The notes under the pieces: model-generated | What the model was told of the DNA's origin: nothing | What the model saw: the letters and a program-made list of their open reading frames with translations, nothing else | Database searches by the model: none | DNA from: Candidatus Heimdallarchaeota archaeon | GTDB lineage: Archaea; Asgardarchaeota; Heimdallarchaeia; Heimdallarchaeales; Kariarchaeaceae | Direction: 5' to 3' | NCBI GenBank assembly: GCA_021399405.1 | Contig: JAAFKL010000313.1 | Location: 1 to 23,986 of the forward strand | Length of the DNA stretch: 23,986 nt | Position numbers and translations under genes: made by a program | Shown: one piece after another, positions 16,593 to 23,986 of the stretch | How the letters are laid out: every line of letters begins with the position of its first letter | Numbering within the stretch: position 1 is the stretch's first letter

Positions 16593-16991
16593 TTAGTCCG
16601 ATGATGCCCACAATACAGTTGCAGTACCTGCATCAACAACTACTTCGAAGTTAGTTCCTTCAAAGTTCACGGTTACTTTCCAGACTAAATATCCATTTTC
16701 ATTTTCTAGTTCAGAAGAAACGACTAATCCCCCTGTTGTATATACTAATGCACTAGTTTCGGCCTCAGCTTGAGACACAGCAGTAAGACTTTCTAAAGTA
16801 GTTTCTTGGTCCTCTGATACAGCAATACTTCCTTCATAATTTGGATATTGATGATCGCCATCATGGTTGCCTTCCTCGTCAGGCATTACTTCGAAAGGTA
16901 GAGGTACAACTCCACTACTATATAGTAGAATGATGCTACTAAAGAATATTAGTAGGATGGTTAAAGTGAGAAGAATAGTTTTGTCCTTCAT
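16593..16991 (-). CDS. Secreted or anchored PepSY-domain protein
   Basis: A 132-residue protein with an N-terminal hydrophobic helix (about 5-25) that is a signal anchor or signal peptide. An acidic, His-containing linker (PDEEGNHDGDHQYPN) and one PepSY-like domain (about 63-130) follow. The latter has the alpha-beta pattern: TLESLTAVSQAEAE, then VVSSELENENGYLVWKV and FEVVVDAGTATVLW. PepSY domains are small extracytoplasmic modules, some of which inhibit peptidases and some of which accompany sensing systems. A CTTTATTATG box centred about 27 bases upstream of the ATG suggests a leaderless start. Phased GTACAA repeats just beyond that box resemble those before the ABC permease gene, so the two may be regulated together. 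Confidence 0.8.
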   Translation of the reverse strand: MKDKTILLTLTILLIFFSSIILLYSSGVVPLPFEVMPDEEGNHDGDHQYPNYEGSIAVSEDQETTLESLTAVSQAEAETSALVYTTGGLVVSSELENENGYLVWKVTVNFEGTNFEVVVDAGTATVLWASSD

Positions 16992-17012
16992 TATAATAAA
17001 TTAGACCATTCT

Positions 17013-17022
17013 CATAATAAAG
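17013..17022 (-). promoter_or_regulatory. TATA box of the PepSY gene
   Basis: CTTTATTATG on the minus strand is centred 27 bases before the ATG at 16991, which predicts a leaderless transcript. Confidence 0.45.
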
Positions 17023-17050
17023 AATCATGGTGCAAAAGTTAGATTCTATA

Positions 17051-17088
17051 GTACAATATTTGTTTTGTCTGATACAAAACCTGTACAA
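17051..17088. promoter_or_regulatory. Phased GTACAA-type sites upstream of the PepSY promoter
   Basis: GTACAA occurs at 17051-17056, ATACAA at 17072-17077 (21 bases on) and GTACAA at 17083-17088 (11 bases further). An inverted repeat, GTTTTGT (17062-17068) and ACAAAAC (17074-17080), sits within. The cluster starts about 30 bases beyond the TATA box of the PepSY gene, a position suited to an activator. The rest of the 303-base gap (16992-17294) holds no gene. Confidence 0.45.
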
Positions 17089-17294
17089 TCCCGCCAATTA
17101 GTAAAAATTATGTTTCCAAGAAAATACATAATTTATCGTAAAAGTTATGTATCGTTTTTCTCAAGCTATTCTAATATTAATTAGAAAATTCTGAGACTTA
17201 TATTCTTGCCGATAAATTTTATTGAATATAATGTAATTAAATTAAGGTTGATTAAGGTTAATTGATTTGATATTATTTGTTTCAGATCTTTGTC

Positions 17295-18008
17295 TTATTT
17301 TGTACTTTCATGGACTTTGTCTGAAACAATTGCGCCATCAGACAATGTAATTACTCTCATGCCTTCTTTGATTAATTGCAAGTCATGTGTTACCATTATC
17401 ACAGTTGGTTTCCAATCCAATTGTGGTAATTTACCTTGATTTAGGTTGTAAAGGAGGTCAACAATCGCTTTTCCACTTTTACTGTCTAAATCACCCGTAG
17501 GTTCATCAGCAATTATTATTGAGGCACGATTAGCCAATGCTCTAGCAATTCCCACTCTTTGCCTCTCACCTCCTGATAATTCACTAGGATAGTGAGTTGC
17601 TCTATGAGACAGATTAACTAATTCTAATAGTCTTTTTGCCCATTCCCGTCTTTCTTTTTTTGGCTTTCTAGCAATTAATAAGGGTAACTCTACATTATCG
17701 ATTGCTGAAATTGCATCCATCAAATAGAAATGCTGGAAAATAATACCAACCTCTTTTCTTCTCATTCTTGCAAGTTCATTCTCAGATAGGGAATTCAATA
17801 GTTTATCTTGATAAGATATGGTCCCTTCTGAAGGTTGTTCTAAACCGCTAAGTAAAGAAAGTAATGTGCTTTTACCGGATCCCGATTTACCCAAGATAAC
17901 AATAAATTCTCCTGAGTCGAAGGATGTGGTTACACCATTAAGTGCCATCACTTCTGTGGTCTTTATTCCGTATTTCTTGGTTACAGATTTTAATTCTAAC
18001 ATTGTCAT
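17295..18008 (-). CDS. ABC transporter ATPase, MacB/LolD type
   Basis: A 237-residue ATPase with Walker A GKSGSGKST (40-48), the Q-loop in IIFQHFYL, signature LSGGERQR (144-151), Walker B IIIADEPTGDLD (164-175) and the H-loop VTHD (H208). The NVELPLL segment after the Q-loop is typical of ATPases that serve FtsX/MacB permeases, which act on membrane-linked substrates by a mechanical stroke rather than through a classical channel. It starts 9 bases after the other ATPase gene ends, with an AGTGATAAG site before the ATG; a second ATG two codons later is possible. It is the last gene of the transporter operon. Confidence 0.94.
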   Translation of the reverse strand: MTMLELKSVTKKYGIKTTEVMALNGVTTSFDSGEFIVILGKSGSGKSTLLSLLSGLEQPSEGTISYQDKLLNSLSENELARMRRKEVGIIFQHFYLMDAISAIDNVELPLLIARKPKKERREWAKRLLELVNLSHRATHYPSELSGGERQRVGIARALANRASIIIADEPTGDLDSKSGKAIVDLLYNLNQGKLPQLDWKPTVIMVTHDLQLIKEGMRVITLSDGAIVSDKVHESTK

Positions 18009-18017
18009 CTTATCACT

Positions 18018-18911
18018 TCACTTATGCTCCACTGGTTTTATACAGATACAACCAGAATCTTCATCTTCCAAAAATTTTACATAATCACCTATGAGATATT
18101 TTTCACGTAGATGCTCCGGTATTCGAACCAATCCAAATTGGTTGACTGAGCTGATTTCTTCTCTTTCAACCGATTTCCAATCAGTGACTTCATGTCCATT
18201 TACAGTCCTTCTCAGGCCGGCTATAGTACCATCGAGTATATAGTATGATTGATCAGTTAATCGTTCAAATCGAGTGTCGTGAGTGACGACAATAGTTGTT
18301 AATCCTCGATCACGATTCATTTCACGTAAATAACTAATTATTTCTAAAGTTGTTTCAGTGTCTAATTCTCCAGTCGGTTCATCAGCAAGTAATATCTGGG
18401 GTTCATTAGATAATGCAACTGCGAGACTAGCTCTCTGGGCTTCTCCACCTGATAATTGCCCCAATTTATGATCCATTCGATTTTTTAGACCCACAGAAGT
18501 TAACAATTCTTTAGCTAAATTATTCCGCTTTGATCGTGTTAAATTTGATGTATACATTGAAAATTTCACATTATCAAAGGCTGTAAGACAGGGGAGTAAA
18601 TTACGCTCAGGTAGCTGCCATAAGAATCCAACAATTTTACGTCTGAAATAATCTAGGCTACTATTTCTTAATGTATGAATAGGGAGACTATCTACTGTTA
18701 AGGTACCAGTTGACGGTTTTACATTTCCACCTAAAATATTTAGCAGAGTACTTTTCCCGGCTCCTGATGGGCCAATAATTGATGAAAAAGCCCCTTTCTT
18801 AATTACGAGGTCAATACCTCGTAGAGCTTGAAAGTATACATCACTTGCAGGATCCTTGTAGTTTTTCGTAATTTGATTTGCGTAAATATAATTTTCTGAA
18901 TGATTTTCCAT
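18018..18911 (-). CDS. ABC transporter ATPase with AbrB-like C-terminal tail
   Basis: A 297-residue ATPase, about 60 longer than its partner. Walker A is GPSGAGKST (47-55), signature LSGGEAQR (153-160), Walker B ILLADEPTGELD and H-loop H211. Residues 253-294 form an added segment, SSVNQFGLVRIPEHLREKY followed by GDYVKFLEDEDSG and CICIKPV, which follows the AbrB/SpoVT swapped-hairpin pattern (VDxxGRIxIPxxxRxxLxIxxGDxVxxxxxxxxIxLKP). In AbrB this fold dimerises and binds DNA; in an ATPase it more likely serves dimerisation or regulation. A strong GGGAGG site lies 8 bases before the ATG, inside the 3' end of the permease gene. It differs from the other ATPase, so the two may work as a heterodimer. 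Confidence 0.93.
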   Translation of the reverse strand: MENHSENYIYANQITKNYKDPASDVYFQALRGIDLVIKKGAFSSIIGPSGAGKSTLLNILGGNVKPSTGTLTVDSLPIHTLRNSSLDYFRRKIVGFLWQLPERNLLPCLTAFDNVKFSMYTSNLTRSKRNNLAKELLTSVGLKNRMDHKLGQLSGGEAQRASLAVALSNEPQILLADEPTGELDTETTLEIISYLREMNRDRGLTTIVVTHDTRFERLTDQSYYILDGTIAGLRRTVNGHEVTDWKSVEREEISSVNQFGLVRIPEHLREKYLIGDYVKFLEDEDSGCICIKPVEHK

Positions 18912-18915
18912 TTTT

Positions 18916-21900
18916 TCATTCCTCCCTCAATATATTTCCGGTTTCCTTTATGGAAGTACGGTACGCTGGAATTGCTGCAACTAGAACGCTTAACGAAATC
19001 AACACTAGAACAAATTGGAATATTATTCCCCATGGTATTACTAAATGTAATGGTGGAACGGCTCCATTTTGATTTGCACCTTGAAGAACTAAAGTTATGA
19101 AAATAAATAAATTCATTGAAATCACAATTCCTACTAGTCCTCCAAAGAATATCGAGAAAAGTACTAAGATCAGACTTTCTGTAATTAAGAGTAGGAATAT
19201 CTGATTCCTTTCCATTCCCATTGCTCTAAGAACACCAATCTCTTTTTTCCTTTCAGTCAAGGTTATGATAGAGAAGAATGCAATTGCAATTATGCTCACA
19301 ATCAAGGTAATTACTAACATACCTTGTAGTGATGCCAATAATATTCTTGTCTCGCTTACATCGAAGAAATTAATTTTTGAGTCCTCAATACTTGTAACAA
19401 TGACTGATGGATTTAAAGCAAATTTTGATCTTATTTGATTCGCTATAACATCCACATTACTTTTGTCATTTACATTTACATATGCTCCAAAAATTGCAGA
19501 ACCTAATGTCTTATTAATTGATTTGACTAATGAGATATCGACTAACATTGGTAAATCTGTAGGATGATAATTTCCAAATCGATCTTGAACTGGGACAGAA
19601 GTAACTAATGTTGGAAAATAATCAAAATCAGCTTTGATATCTAGAACATAACTAACTCTTGATGTATCATTGATAATTGGAATTACAATTTTGTCATTCA
19701 TTTTTAATCCAAGTGCATCAATTACATTAGCCTGAAGCCCTACTGAAACATTTGTATCAATTTTTGAAGTAATTTCAGATAATTCTTGGGAATCATAATT
19801 CCTCTCCCAATATGCACTCTGATGGAAATTTTTCGGATTGATGCCTAAGATTGAATATTGGGTAAAGGGACCTCCAACTATTGTAATTTGTGCAATATCT
19901 GTATAAGATTTAACACCTGGTACATCTAAATATCCCCACTCAGTGAGATTCGAACTGTCTATACCCTGTACATAAATATCAGCTCCAAGATCATAAGCAG
20001 AGGATTCTGTACCCATACTTACCAAAGTTGTAGGAGTAATAATTGATAGGAAGGATAACATAATACCTATCATCAATAAAGAAGCTAATCTTGAAATTGA
20101 AAATTTGTTTTTCCTCATATTCCGTGTAGCCAATGCAATAATTCCACCTTGGAATTTCCAAAGAAAATTAGAGATCTTGGATATCATACCTGCAAAATAT
20201 CTTGCAAATACCAATGGAGCACCAATAATTAAAATTATCATCATAGTTGGGCTAAAACCTTCGACAATAAGATCGTAGACGTTTTCATTTCTAATTGGTA
20301 TGTAACGAACTGCTATCCAAAATAAAAGACTAAATGAAACGAGAACAACGTCCAAGTACATTCTTTGCCAAAAAGGTTCTTGTGTTTCTTCTGTAGCTTC
20401 ACCCTCCTCAATCTTAGTTTTTGATAAAGAATAAATGCTAGAGAAATTTAGATCAATTGCAATAATGAATCCAATCAAAGGAATTCTCCATAGCCATGAA
20501 CTTGGAATTGATAAAGGGATAGGTTCTCCGCTGAATTCCAAGACCCCAGAGGTTCTTAAGGATAATAATGTCCATGGAATTGAAAGGATCATCCCTACAG
20601 AAATTGCGATTACAGCACTTGACAATGCCTCGCCAAACAACATTGTGCGTAATTGTGATTTTGAAGTTCCACGATTTTTCATTATTGCTATTAATCGAAC
20701 CTTTCTTTGTTCCACAAGTGTCAAGGAATAATGAACCAGAAATAGTGCGATACTAGCCAACATTCCCGATATAAAAATTAAAATTACATTAAAAGCACCT
20801 TGAAAGTCAAGAAAATCTTCAATTGAATTCCTGAGAGGAGATTCTACATCAATTTCATATCCTACGATACCTGAATTCGAATATGCCCAAGATTGAGCTA
20901 TGTTTTCCAGTTCTTCCAAATTTGATTTTAATTGAAGTAGATTTACATTTCTTAGATCTGGAAGATCGAAATATACTTCTGTTATTATTGTGTTAAAACG
21001 ATTATCTTGATCATTATTTCCCTGATTAGATAGGCTTAATCTACCCAAGCGGGGTTTGGTATTTATTAAATTGAAAATATCCCATTCTTTCCCATTTGGT
21101 AATAGGAGAGAAGGATCTTGAAACAATTTTTCAAATTTAATATCAAATGCTTGCAAAAGGCCTAAATTCTGATTAAAATAATTTATATCAAGGTTTGATA
21201 TTCTCCATGCATAGGTTTGATCAACGTTCACAACTGAAAAACTACTGTTGTCATTCTCAAGCTTGAAATTGCTATCCGCCAATATTTGATATGAGCCCGT
21301 AGAAGTTGTGTTAAATTTAATAGGATCATCCTGAGAAGTGATTACTATTATGTCATTAGGATTAAATTTCAATGACTTATCAAAGGTAGGAAATTGCTTT
21401 AAAAATGTTAGAGTCTCATTTGTCCATAATCGAGTCTTGAATTTTAAGGTTTCAATACTTCTGGTTTCACTTTCATTGTCAAATATTTGGCTAACAACAA
21501 TTGGAAATCTAAATTCAGCATAGCTTGAAATACTCGTCACCCTGAAATTGAAATCTTTAATCAAATCAGGAACATTCTGTTCAATATTTGTTGTCCATGT
21601 ATTGAAGGTGTTTATATCGGTTAAATCGCTAATAGCAAATTCTAAGCCTCGAGTATCTGCTTTATCAATAAAATTGTCAAAAGAATCTTGTTTATAGCTA
21701 GACGAAAATAATACTGATTGGGAAATTACTGTTGTTGCTAACACTAATCCGATCACAGCAGTAACTAAGAATTTTTTATTCATAAATACGTACTTTCTTG
21801 AGAGCCAAAACATATCCCGAAACGATTTTTTTGTATTTATAAAATCGATTTCTTTACTCCCTCTCATCCTTATTTTGTCTAATATTAATAATAAAAATAC

Positions 21901-22044
21901 CAAAACAGTAATTCCTAATGCTACATATAAAATTTCAATATAGTCTAATAGTAAATATATCAAAAATACATTTAGGGTCAAAATGAGAGATCCAACTTTC
22001 CAAATTTTGTCTGAGCTATCGTCAGCTTTTCTATTGGTTGTCAT
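18916..22044 (-). CDS. Duplicated FtsX/MacB-type ABC permease
   Basis: A 1042-residue permease from the ATG at 22044. A GTG eight codons upstream lies above the likely transcription start set by the box at 22078-22086. Two N-terminal helices (about 20-55) precede a first FtsX unit: a helix at about 93-113, an outside domain of roughly 300 residues, and helices from about 417 on with the coupling motif VRLIAIMKNRGTSKSQL and a helix behind it. Linker helices (about 560-620) lead to a second unit: a helix at about 650-675, an outside domain (about 680-895), and three closing helices with the classic ERKKEIGVLRAMGMERNQIF motif (about 931-950). One chain thus carries both permease halves. Together with the two downstream ATPases it forms a complete transporter of the lipoprotein-release/export or mechanotransmission class. 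The substrate is unknown. Confidence 0.93.
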   Translation of the reverse strand: MTTNRKADDSSDKIWKVGSLILTLNVFLIYLLLDYIEILYVALGITVLVFLLLILDKIRMRGSKEIDFINTKKSFRDMFWLSRKYVFMNKKFLVTAVIGLVLATTVISQSVLFSSSYKQDSFDNFIDKADTRGLEFAISDLTDINTFNTWTTNIEQNVPDLIKDFNFRVTSISSYAEFRFPIVVSQIFDNESETRSIETLKFKTRLWTNETLTFLKQFPTFDKSLKFNPNDIIVITSQDDPIKFNTTSTGSYQILADSNFKLENDNSSFSVVNVDQTYAWRISNLDINYFNQNLGLLQAFDIKFEKLFQDPSLLLPNGKEWDIFNLINTKPRLGRLSLSNQGNNDQDNRFNTIITEVYFDLPDLRNVNLLQLKSNLEELENIAQSWAYSNSGIVGYEIDVESPLRNSIEDFLDFQGAFNVILIFISGMLASIALFLVHYSLTLVEQRKVRLIAIMKNRGTSKSQLRTMLFGEALSSAVIAISVGMILSIPWTLLSLRTSGVLEFSGEPIPLSIPSSWLWRIPLIGFIIAIDLNFSSIYSLSKTKIEEGEATEETQEPFWQRMYLDVVLVSFSLLFWIAVRYIPIRNENVYDLIVEGFSPTMMIILIIGAPLVFARYFAGMISKISNFLWKFQGGIIALATRNMRKNKFSISRLASLLMIGIMLSFLSIITPTTLVSMGTESSAYDLGADIYVQGIDSSNLTEWGYLDVPGVKSYTDIAQITIVGGPFTQYSILGINPKNFHQSAYWERNYDSQELSEITSKIDTNVSVGLQANVIDALGLKMNDKIVIPIINDTSRVSYVLDIKADFDYFPTLVTSVPVQDRFGNYHPTDLPMLVDISLVKSINKTLGSAIFGAYVNVNDKSNVDVIANQIRSKFALNPSVIVTSIEDSKINFFDVSETRILLASLQGMLVITLIVSIIAIAFFSIITLTERKKEIGVLRAMGMERNQIFLLLITESLILVLFSIFFGGLVGIVISMNLFIFITLVLQGANQNGAVPPLHLVIPWGIIFQFVLVLISLSVLVAAIPAYRTSIKETGNILREE

Positions 22045-22077
22045 ACTTTGTTCATTATCTCTAAACACGATGTGAAG

Positions 22078-22086
22078 TATAAATTT
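22078..22086 (-). promoter_or_regulatory. TATA-like box near the permease start
   Basis: AAATTTATA on the minus strand would start transcription near 22055, about 11 bases before the ATG at 22044, and would exclude the GTG at 22068. Confidence 0.4.
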
Positions 22087-22153
22087 CAGAGAACCATTCA
22101 GATTCTAATTTAAAATTTGAATTTCAAACTTTACTTCCTGTTTAATAAAAGAA

Positions 22154-22171
22154 GCATATATTAAATAAAAA
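22154..22171 (-). promoter_or_regulatory. Second TATA-like box, next to the operator cluster
   Basis: TTTTTATTTAATATATGC on the minus strand lies directly downstream of the GTACAA cluster (22180-22227). If used, it gives a leader of roughly 95 bases. It is the box that would be under regulation by that cluster; which of the two boxes works cannot be decided from sequence. Confidence 0.35.
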
Positions 22172-22179
22172 GAAAATTG

Positions 22180-22227
22180 GTACAAATATTATTTCCTATA
22201 GTACAATCATTGGATTGTATGGTACAA
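22180..22227. promoter_or_regulatory. Three GTACAA repeats at 21-base spacing with an internal palindrome
   Basis: GTACAA starts at 22180, 22201 and 22222, exactly two helical turns apart each time. The middle copy opens a palindrome, TACAATC-ATTG-GATTGTA (22202-22219), with perfect seven-base arms. The cluster lies between the stop of the regulator gene and the permease promoter, where an operator for a dimeric or stacked winged-helix protein would be expected. Confidence 0.55.
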
Positions 22228-22235
22228 AGATAAGA

Positions 22236-22760
22236 TTATACCGCCAAAAAGTGAAAGATTGAATCTACATCATCTAATAGTTTATCCCATCTATTGGGTA
22301 TAATTATCCTACCTAGTTGATCTACAACTATCTTATTCACCTTAAGAGATATAGAAACTGTTCTTCCTTTTCGTTCCGGTTCTAGTACTCCATCTTCAAT
22401 CAGGTTTTTGACATACCAGTAAAATGAAGATCTAGGAATTGCTAGTAACTCAGAAAATTCATTCAAGGTGAGGGTGCTAGTCTCTGGATAATTGTTTAGA
22501 CTAATAATAATAATTCTCGGAATTTTTTTCCGTAAATTGGAAATGAGTGCTTTGATCTCCTCAATTTTACCATCCCATGATTTCTCAAAAAACAACTTCT
22601 CCTTTCTATGTCGGATACTAATAATTTGATCATCTTTTTCTAGTCGATTGAGATGGTAACTAATTACACCCGTCTGCTTTTCCAATCTTTGCATTATGGC
22701 TCTAAAGTGAATACCTGGCTCATCTACAATAACATTGTAAATAATTTCACTTGTTTCCAT
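22236..22760 (-). CDS. Two-winged-helix transcriptional regulator with AbrB-like tail
   Basis: A 174-residue protein. Winged helix 1 (about 4-58) has the archaeal pattern IYNVIVDEPGIHFRAIMQRL, then GVISYHLNRLEKDDQI. Winged helix 2 (about 80-140) has LTLNEFSELLAIPRSSFYWY and LIEDGVLEPERKGRT. Tandem winged helices of this sort are common archaeal DNA-binding regulators. The last 30 residues (VVDQLGRIIIPNRWDKLLDD) resemble the first half of an AbrB/SpoVT motif, similar to the tail of the ATPase two genes downstream. A GAGG site 8 bases before the ATG fixes the start. It lies 3 bases after the small membrane protein gene and directly upstream of the transporter operon, so it is the best candidate to bind the GTACAA repeats. 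Confidence 0.85.
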   Translation of the reverse strand: METSEIIYNVIVDEPGIHFRAIMQRLEKQTGVISYHLNRLEKDDQIISIRHRKEKLFFEKSWDGKIEEIKALISNLRKKIPRIIIISLNNYPETSTLTLNEFSELLAIPRSSFYWYVKNLIEDGVLEPERKGRTVSISLKVNKIVVDQLGRIIIPNRWDKLLDDVDSIFHFLAV

Positions 22761-22763
22761 TTA

Positions 22764-23102
22764 TCATTCCTCTTCAGTTAATGATTTAATTAATTGTTCT
22801 TGGAAATCTATTGGAACTTTATGAGGAAAGATAAGGACGAATAAGATCATACCCACCATAATAAATCCAAATATCGCTGCAAATATGTTTGGAATTTCAG
22901 AATCCCAATTTTCAGGAAATAATACGTCCATTTTTCTTACTACAGTTTGAACAGCAGCCGCAAGAAAACCTAGACCAAATAATAAGTAGTCTCGTTTTCG
23001 GTATCGTTTAAACAAGTTGAAGAAGATTGTTGATACAAATACAAGTAAAATTCCTGTCAAAAATAAAAATAAATCTTCAATGTTCGATAAATCAAAACTC
23101 AT
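22764..23102 (-). CDS. Three-helix small membrane protein, co-transcribed with the regulator
   Basis: A 112-residue protein with helices at about 9-29, 38-57 and 74-95. A basic loop (KRYRKRD) after helix 1 probably faces inside, and the C-terminal tail is acidic (LTEEE). No family is recognised. Its stop is 3 bases before the regulator's ATG, so the two proteins are probably made together. A membrane protein paired with a winged-helix regulator suggests a membrane signal input or membrane tethering of the regulator, but nothing in the sequence proves it. A TTATTAATAAAA box (23131-23142) gives a leader of about 8 bases. Confidence 0.72.
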   Translation of the reverse strand: MSFDLSNIEDLFLFLTGILLVFVSTIFFNLFKRYRKRDYLLFGLGFLAAAVQTVVRKMDVLFPENWDSEIPNIFAAIFGFIMVGMILFVLIFPHKVPIDFQEQLIKSLTEEE

Positions 23103-23145
23103 TTTGGATCAAAAATATTAGCGTGCTTAATTTTATTAATAATTT

Positions 23146-23163
23146 GGTACTATGCTTGGATTG
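23146..23163. promoter_or_regulatory. Operator-like site upstream of the regulator operon
   Basis: GGTACTATGCTTGGATTG matches the core of the permease cluster (22200-22217) at 14 of 18 positions without gaps, sharing GTAC, AT and TTGGATTG. It sits directly beyond the TATA box at 23131-23142, which would fit autoregulation. Confidence 0.4.
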
Positions 23164-23613
23164 AAGTTTTAAACAGAAAATGATTACAAATGTATCAGTT
23201 AAAAATGGAATACGAACTTCCCGGATCAGTCAATTCTAAGTATATACTCTTATGCAAATATATTTGTTTTATACTGAATTATCGTCCTATGACTACTCAT
23301 AAAATAATCGTATCAATGCGTATTATCACTCTAATACATAATTCGAAAAATTCCTGAAATCGATATGTCCTTAATCAATGGATTAACTTACGCAAGAGAG
23401 ATATAATTTAATTTGAGACAATTTAGATCAACATGTTTGATCATTGTTCATACAATAAAGAAAAGAGGAAGGACGTAAAAGGATATTTTGAAATGAGATA
23501 GATCTCTAGCTCGGCTTTCATAAATATTATTGATTTGACCAGGAATACAATTTTCTTGAGAATTAACGATTTACTTAGGATTGACGATTATTAAACAATT
23601 ATGGAATCATATG
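23164..23613. other. Gene-free stretch
   Basis: No supported gene on either strand. A 55-codon frame at 23190-23357 (plus) has no good promoter and reads like chance. The region would hold the 3' end of the neighbouring surface protein transcript and the far upstream part of the regulator promoter. Confidence 0.4.
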
Positions 23614-23986
23614 TCATTTTCGCAAAATCAAATAAGCCGAACTTAAAATAGTTATCAATGCGATAAATGTTATTATTATTTCAGCAAATTCGGAGTTTTG
23701 ATTATCGGAAGTAGTTGAACTACTAGTTTGATCAGTGCTAGTTGTTTGGGAATCAATAGTGTCGCTTGAAGTGATTGTAGAACTTTGACTTGTATCACTA
23801 GTCACAATTGTAGAACTTTCACCAGATGTCTGGGAAATCTCAATTATATCAAAAACAAAATCAGCCACAGCAATATTACCTGAACTATCATTTGCATAAA
23901 CACGTAAAATTTGTGATCCAAGATTTGTTGGTGCTAATATTTCGTAAGGTGACGAAAACGAAACATTTGTTCCCCCACCCCAGCTG
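23614..23986 (-). CDS. C-terminal end of an anchored surface protein, 5' end outside window
   Basis: The frame is open to the window edge, so the start is missing. An apparent GTG start at 23868 is internal, because well-formed protein continues upstream. The visible 124 residues begin with an Ig-like or cadherin-like strand region: GGTNVSFSSPYEILAP, then LGSQILRVYANDSSGNIAVADF, the closing edge common in archaeal surface domains. A Ser/Thr/Asp/Gln-rich stalk of about 45 residues follows, likely glycosylated, then a membrane helix (FAEIIITFIALITILSSAYL) and LRK. This is the usual anchor of archaeal surface proteins. The main function lies outside the window. Confidence 0.8.
   Translation of the reverse strand, partial: SWGGGTNVSFSSPYEILAPTNLGSQILRVYANDSSGNIAVADFVFDIIEISQTSGESSTIVTSDTSQSSTITSSDTIDSQTTSTDQTSSSTTSDNQNSEFAEIIITFIALITILSSAYLILRK

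Noticed and set aside
23190..23357. 55-codon frame on the plus strand
   Set aside because: No well-placed TATA box or Shine-Dalgarno site, mixed composition without a recognisable pattern, and it lies in a gap expected to hold untranslated ends.
1..23986. CRISPR array, insertion sequence, tRNA or rRNA
   Set aside because: Reading the window showed no regularly spaced long repeats, no transposase-like protein, no cloverleaf I could support and no rRNA-like segment.

Overview
This AT-rich window most likely comes from an archaeon. TATA-like boxes sit about 25-28 bases upstream of several start codons, which suggests many leaderless transcripts. Downstream genes of operons instead carry Shine-Dalgarno sites that match the archaeal 16S tail. 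Membrane-anchored surface proteins, a receiver domain fused to a longin/roadblock-like fold and winged-helix regulators would suit an Asgard (Heimdallarchaeia-like) lineage. That placement is an inference from style; the window has no rRNA or universal marker gene.

Layout. 1-629: the end of a small membrane protein and a DUF4177-like small protein. 641-3624 (minus): a cytosolic PAS-PAS histidine kinase, a single-domain response regulator and a receiver protein with a C-terminal longin-like domain, forming one phosphorelay operon. 3717-9333: a possible 47-residue ORF, an anchored LamG lectin-like protein, an M28 metallopeptidase and a 1007-residue membrane protein with an outside propeller and calcium-binding repeats and an inside coiled coil and winged helix. 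9519-11462 (plus): a family 5 solute-binding protein whose lobes are in swapped order, apparently a circular permutation. 11493-13102 (minus): an SRPBCC protein and a double-cupin protein with two SH3-like domains. 13221-15104 (plus): an anchored metzincin protease. 15152-16135 (minus): a seven-helix membrane protein.

16332-23102 (minus) forms one functional region. A three-helix membrane protein and a two-winged-helix regulator are followed by an ABC export/lipoprotein-type system: a duplicated FtsX permease and two different ATPases. A PepSY-domain secreted protein lies beyond. GTACAA-type repeats spaced by whole helical turns lie upstream of the TATA boxes of the permease operon and of the PepSY gene, and a related site lies upstream of the regulator operon, so these may form one small regulon. 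The first ATPase ends in a convincing AbrB/SpoVT-like segment and the regulator ends in a partial one. A broken Cys-rich reading frame lies between this region and the seven-helix gene. The window closes with the 3' end of another anchored surface protein.

The strongest leads are the permuted solute-binding protein, the shared operator pattern with the AbrB-like tails, and the receiver-longin fusion.
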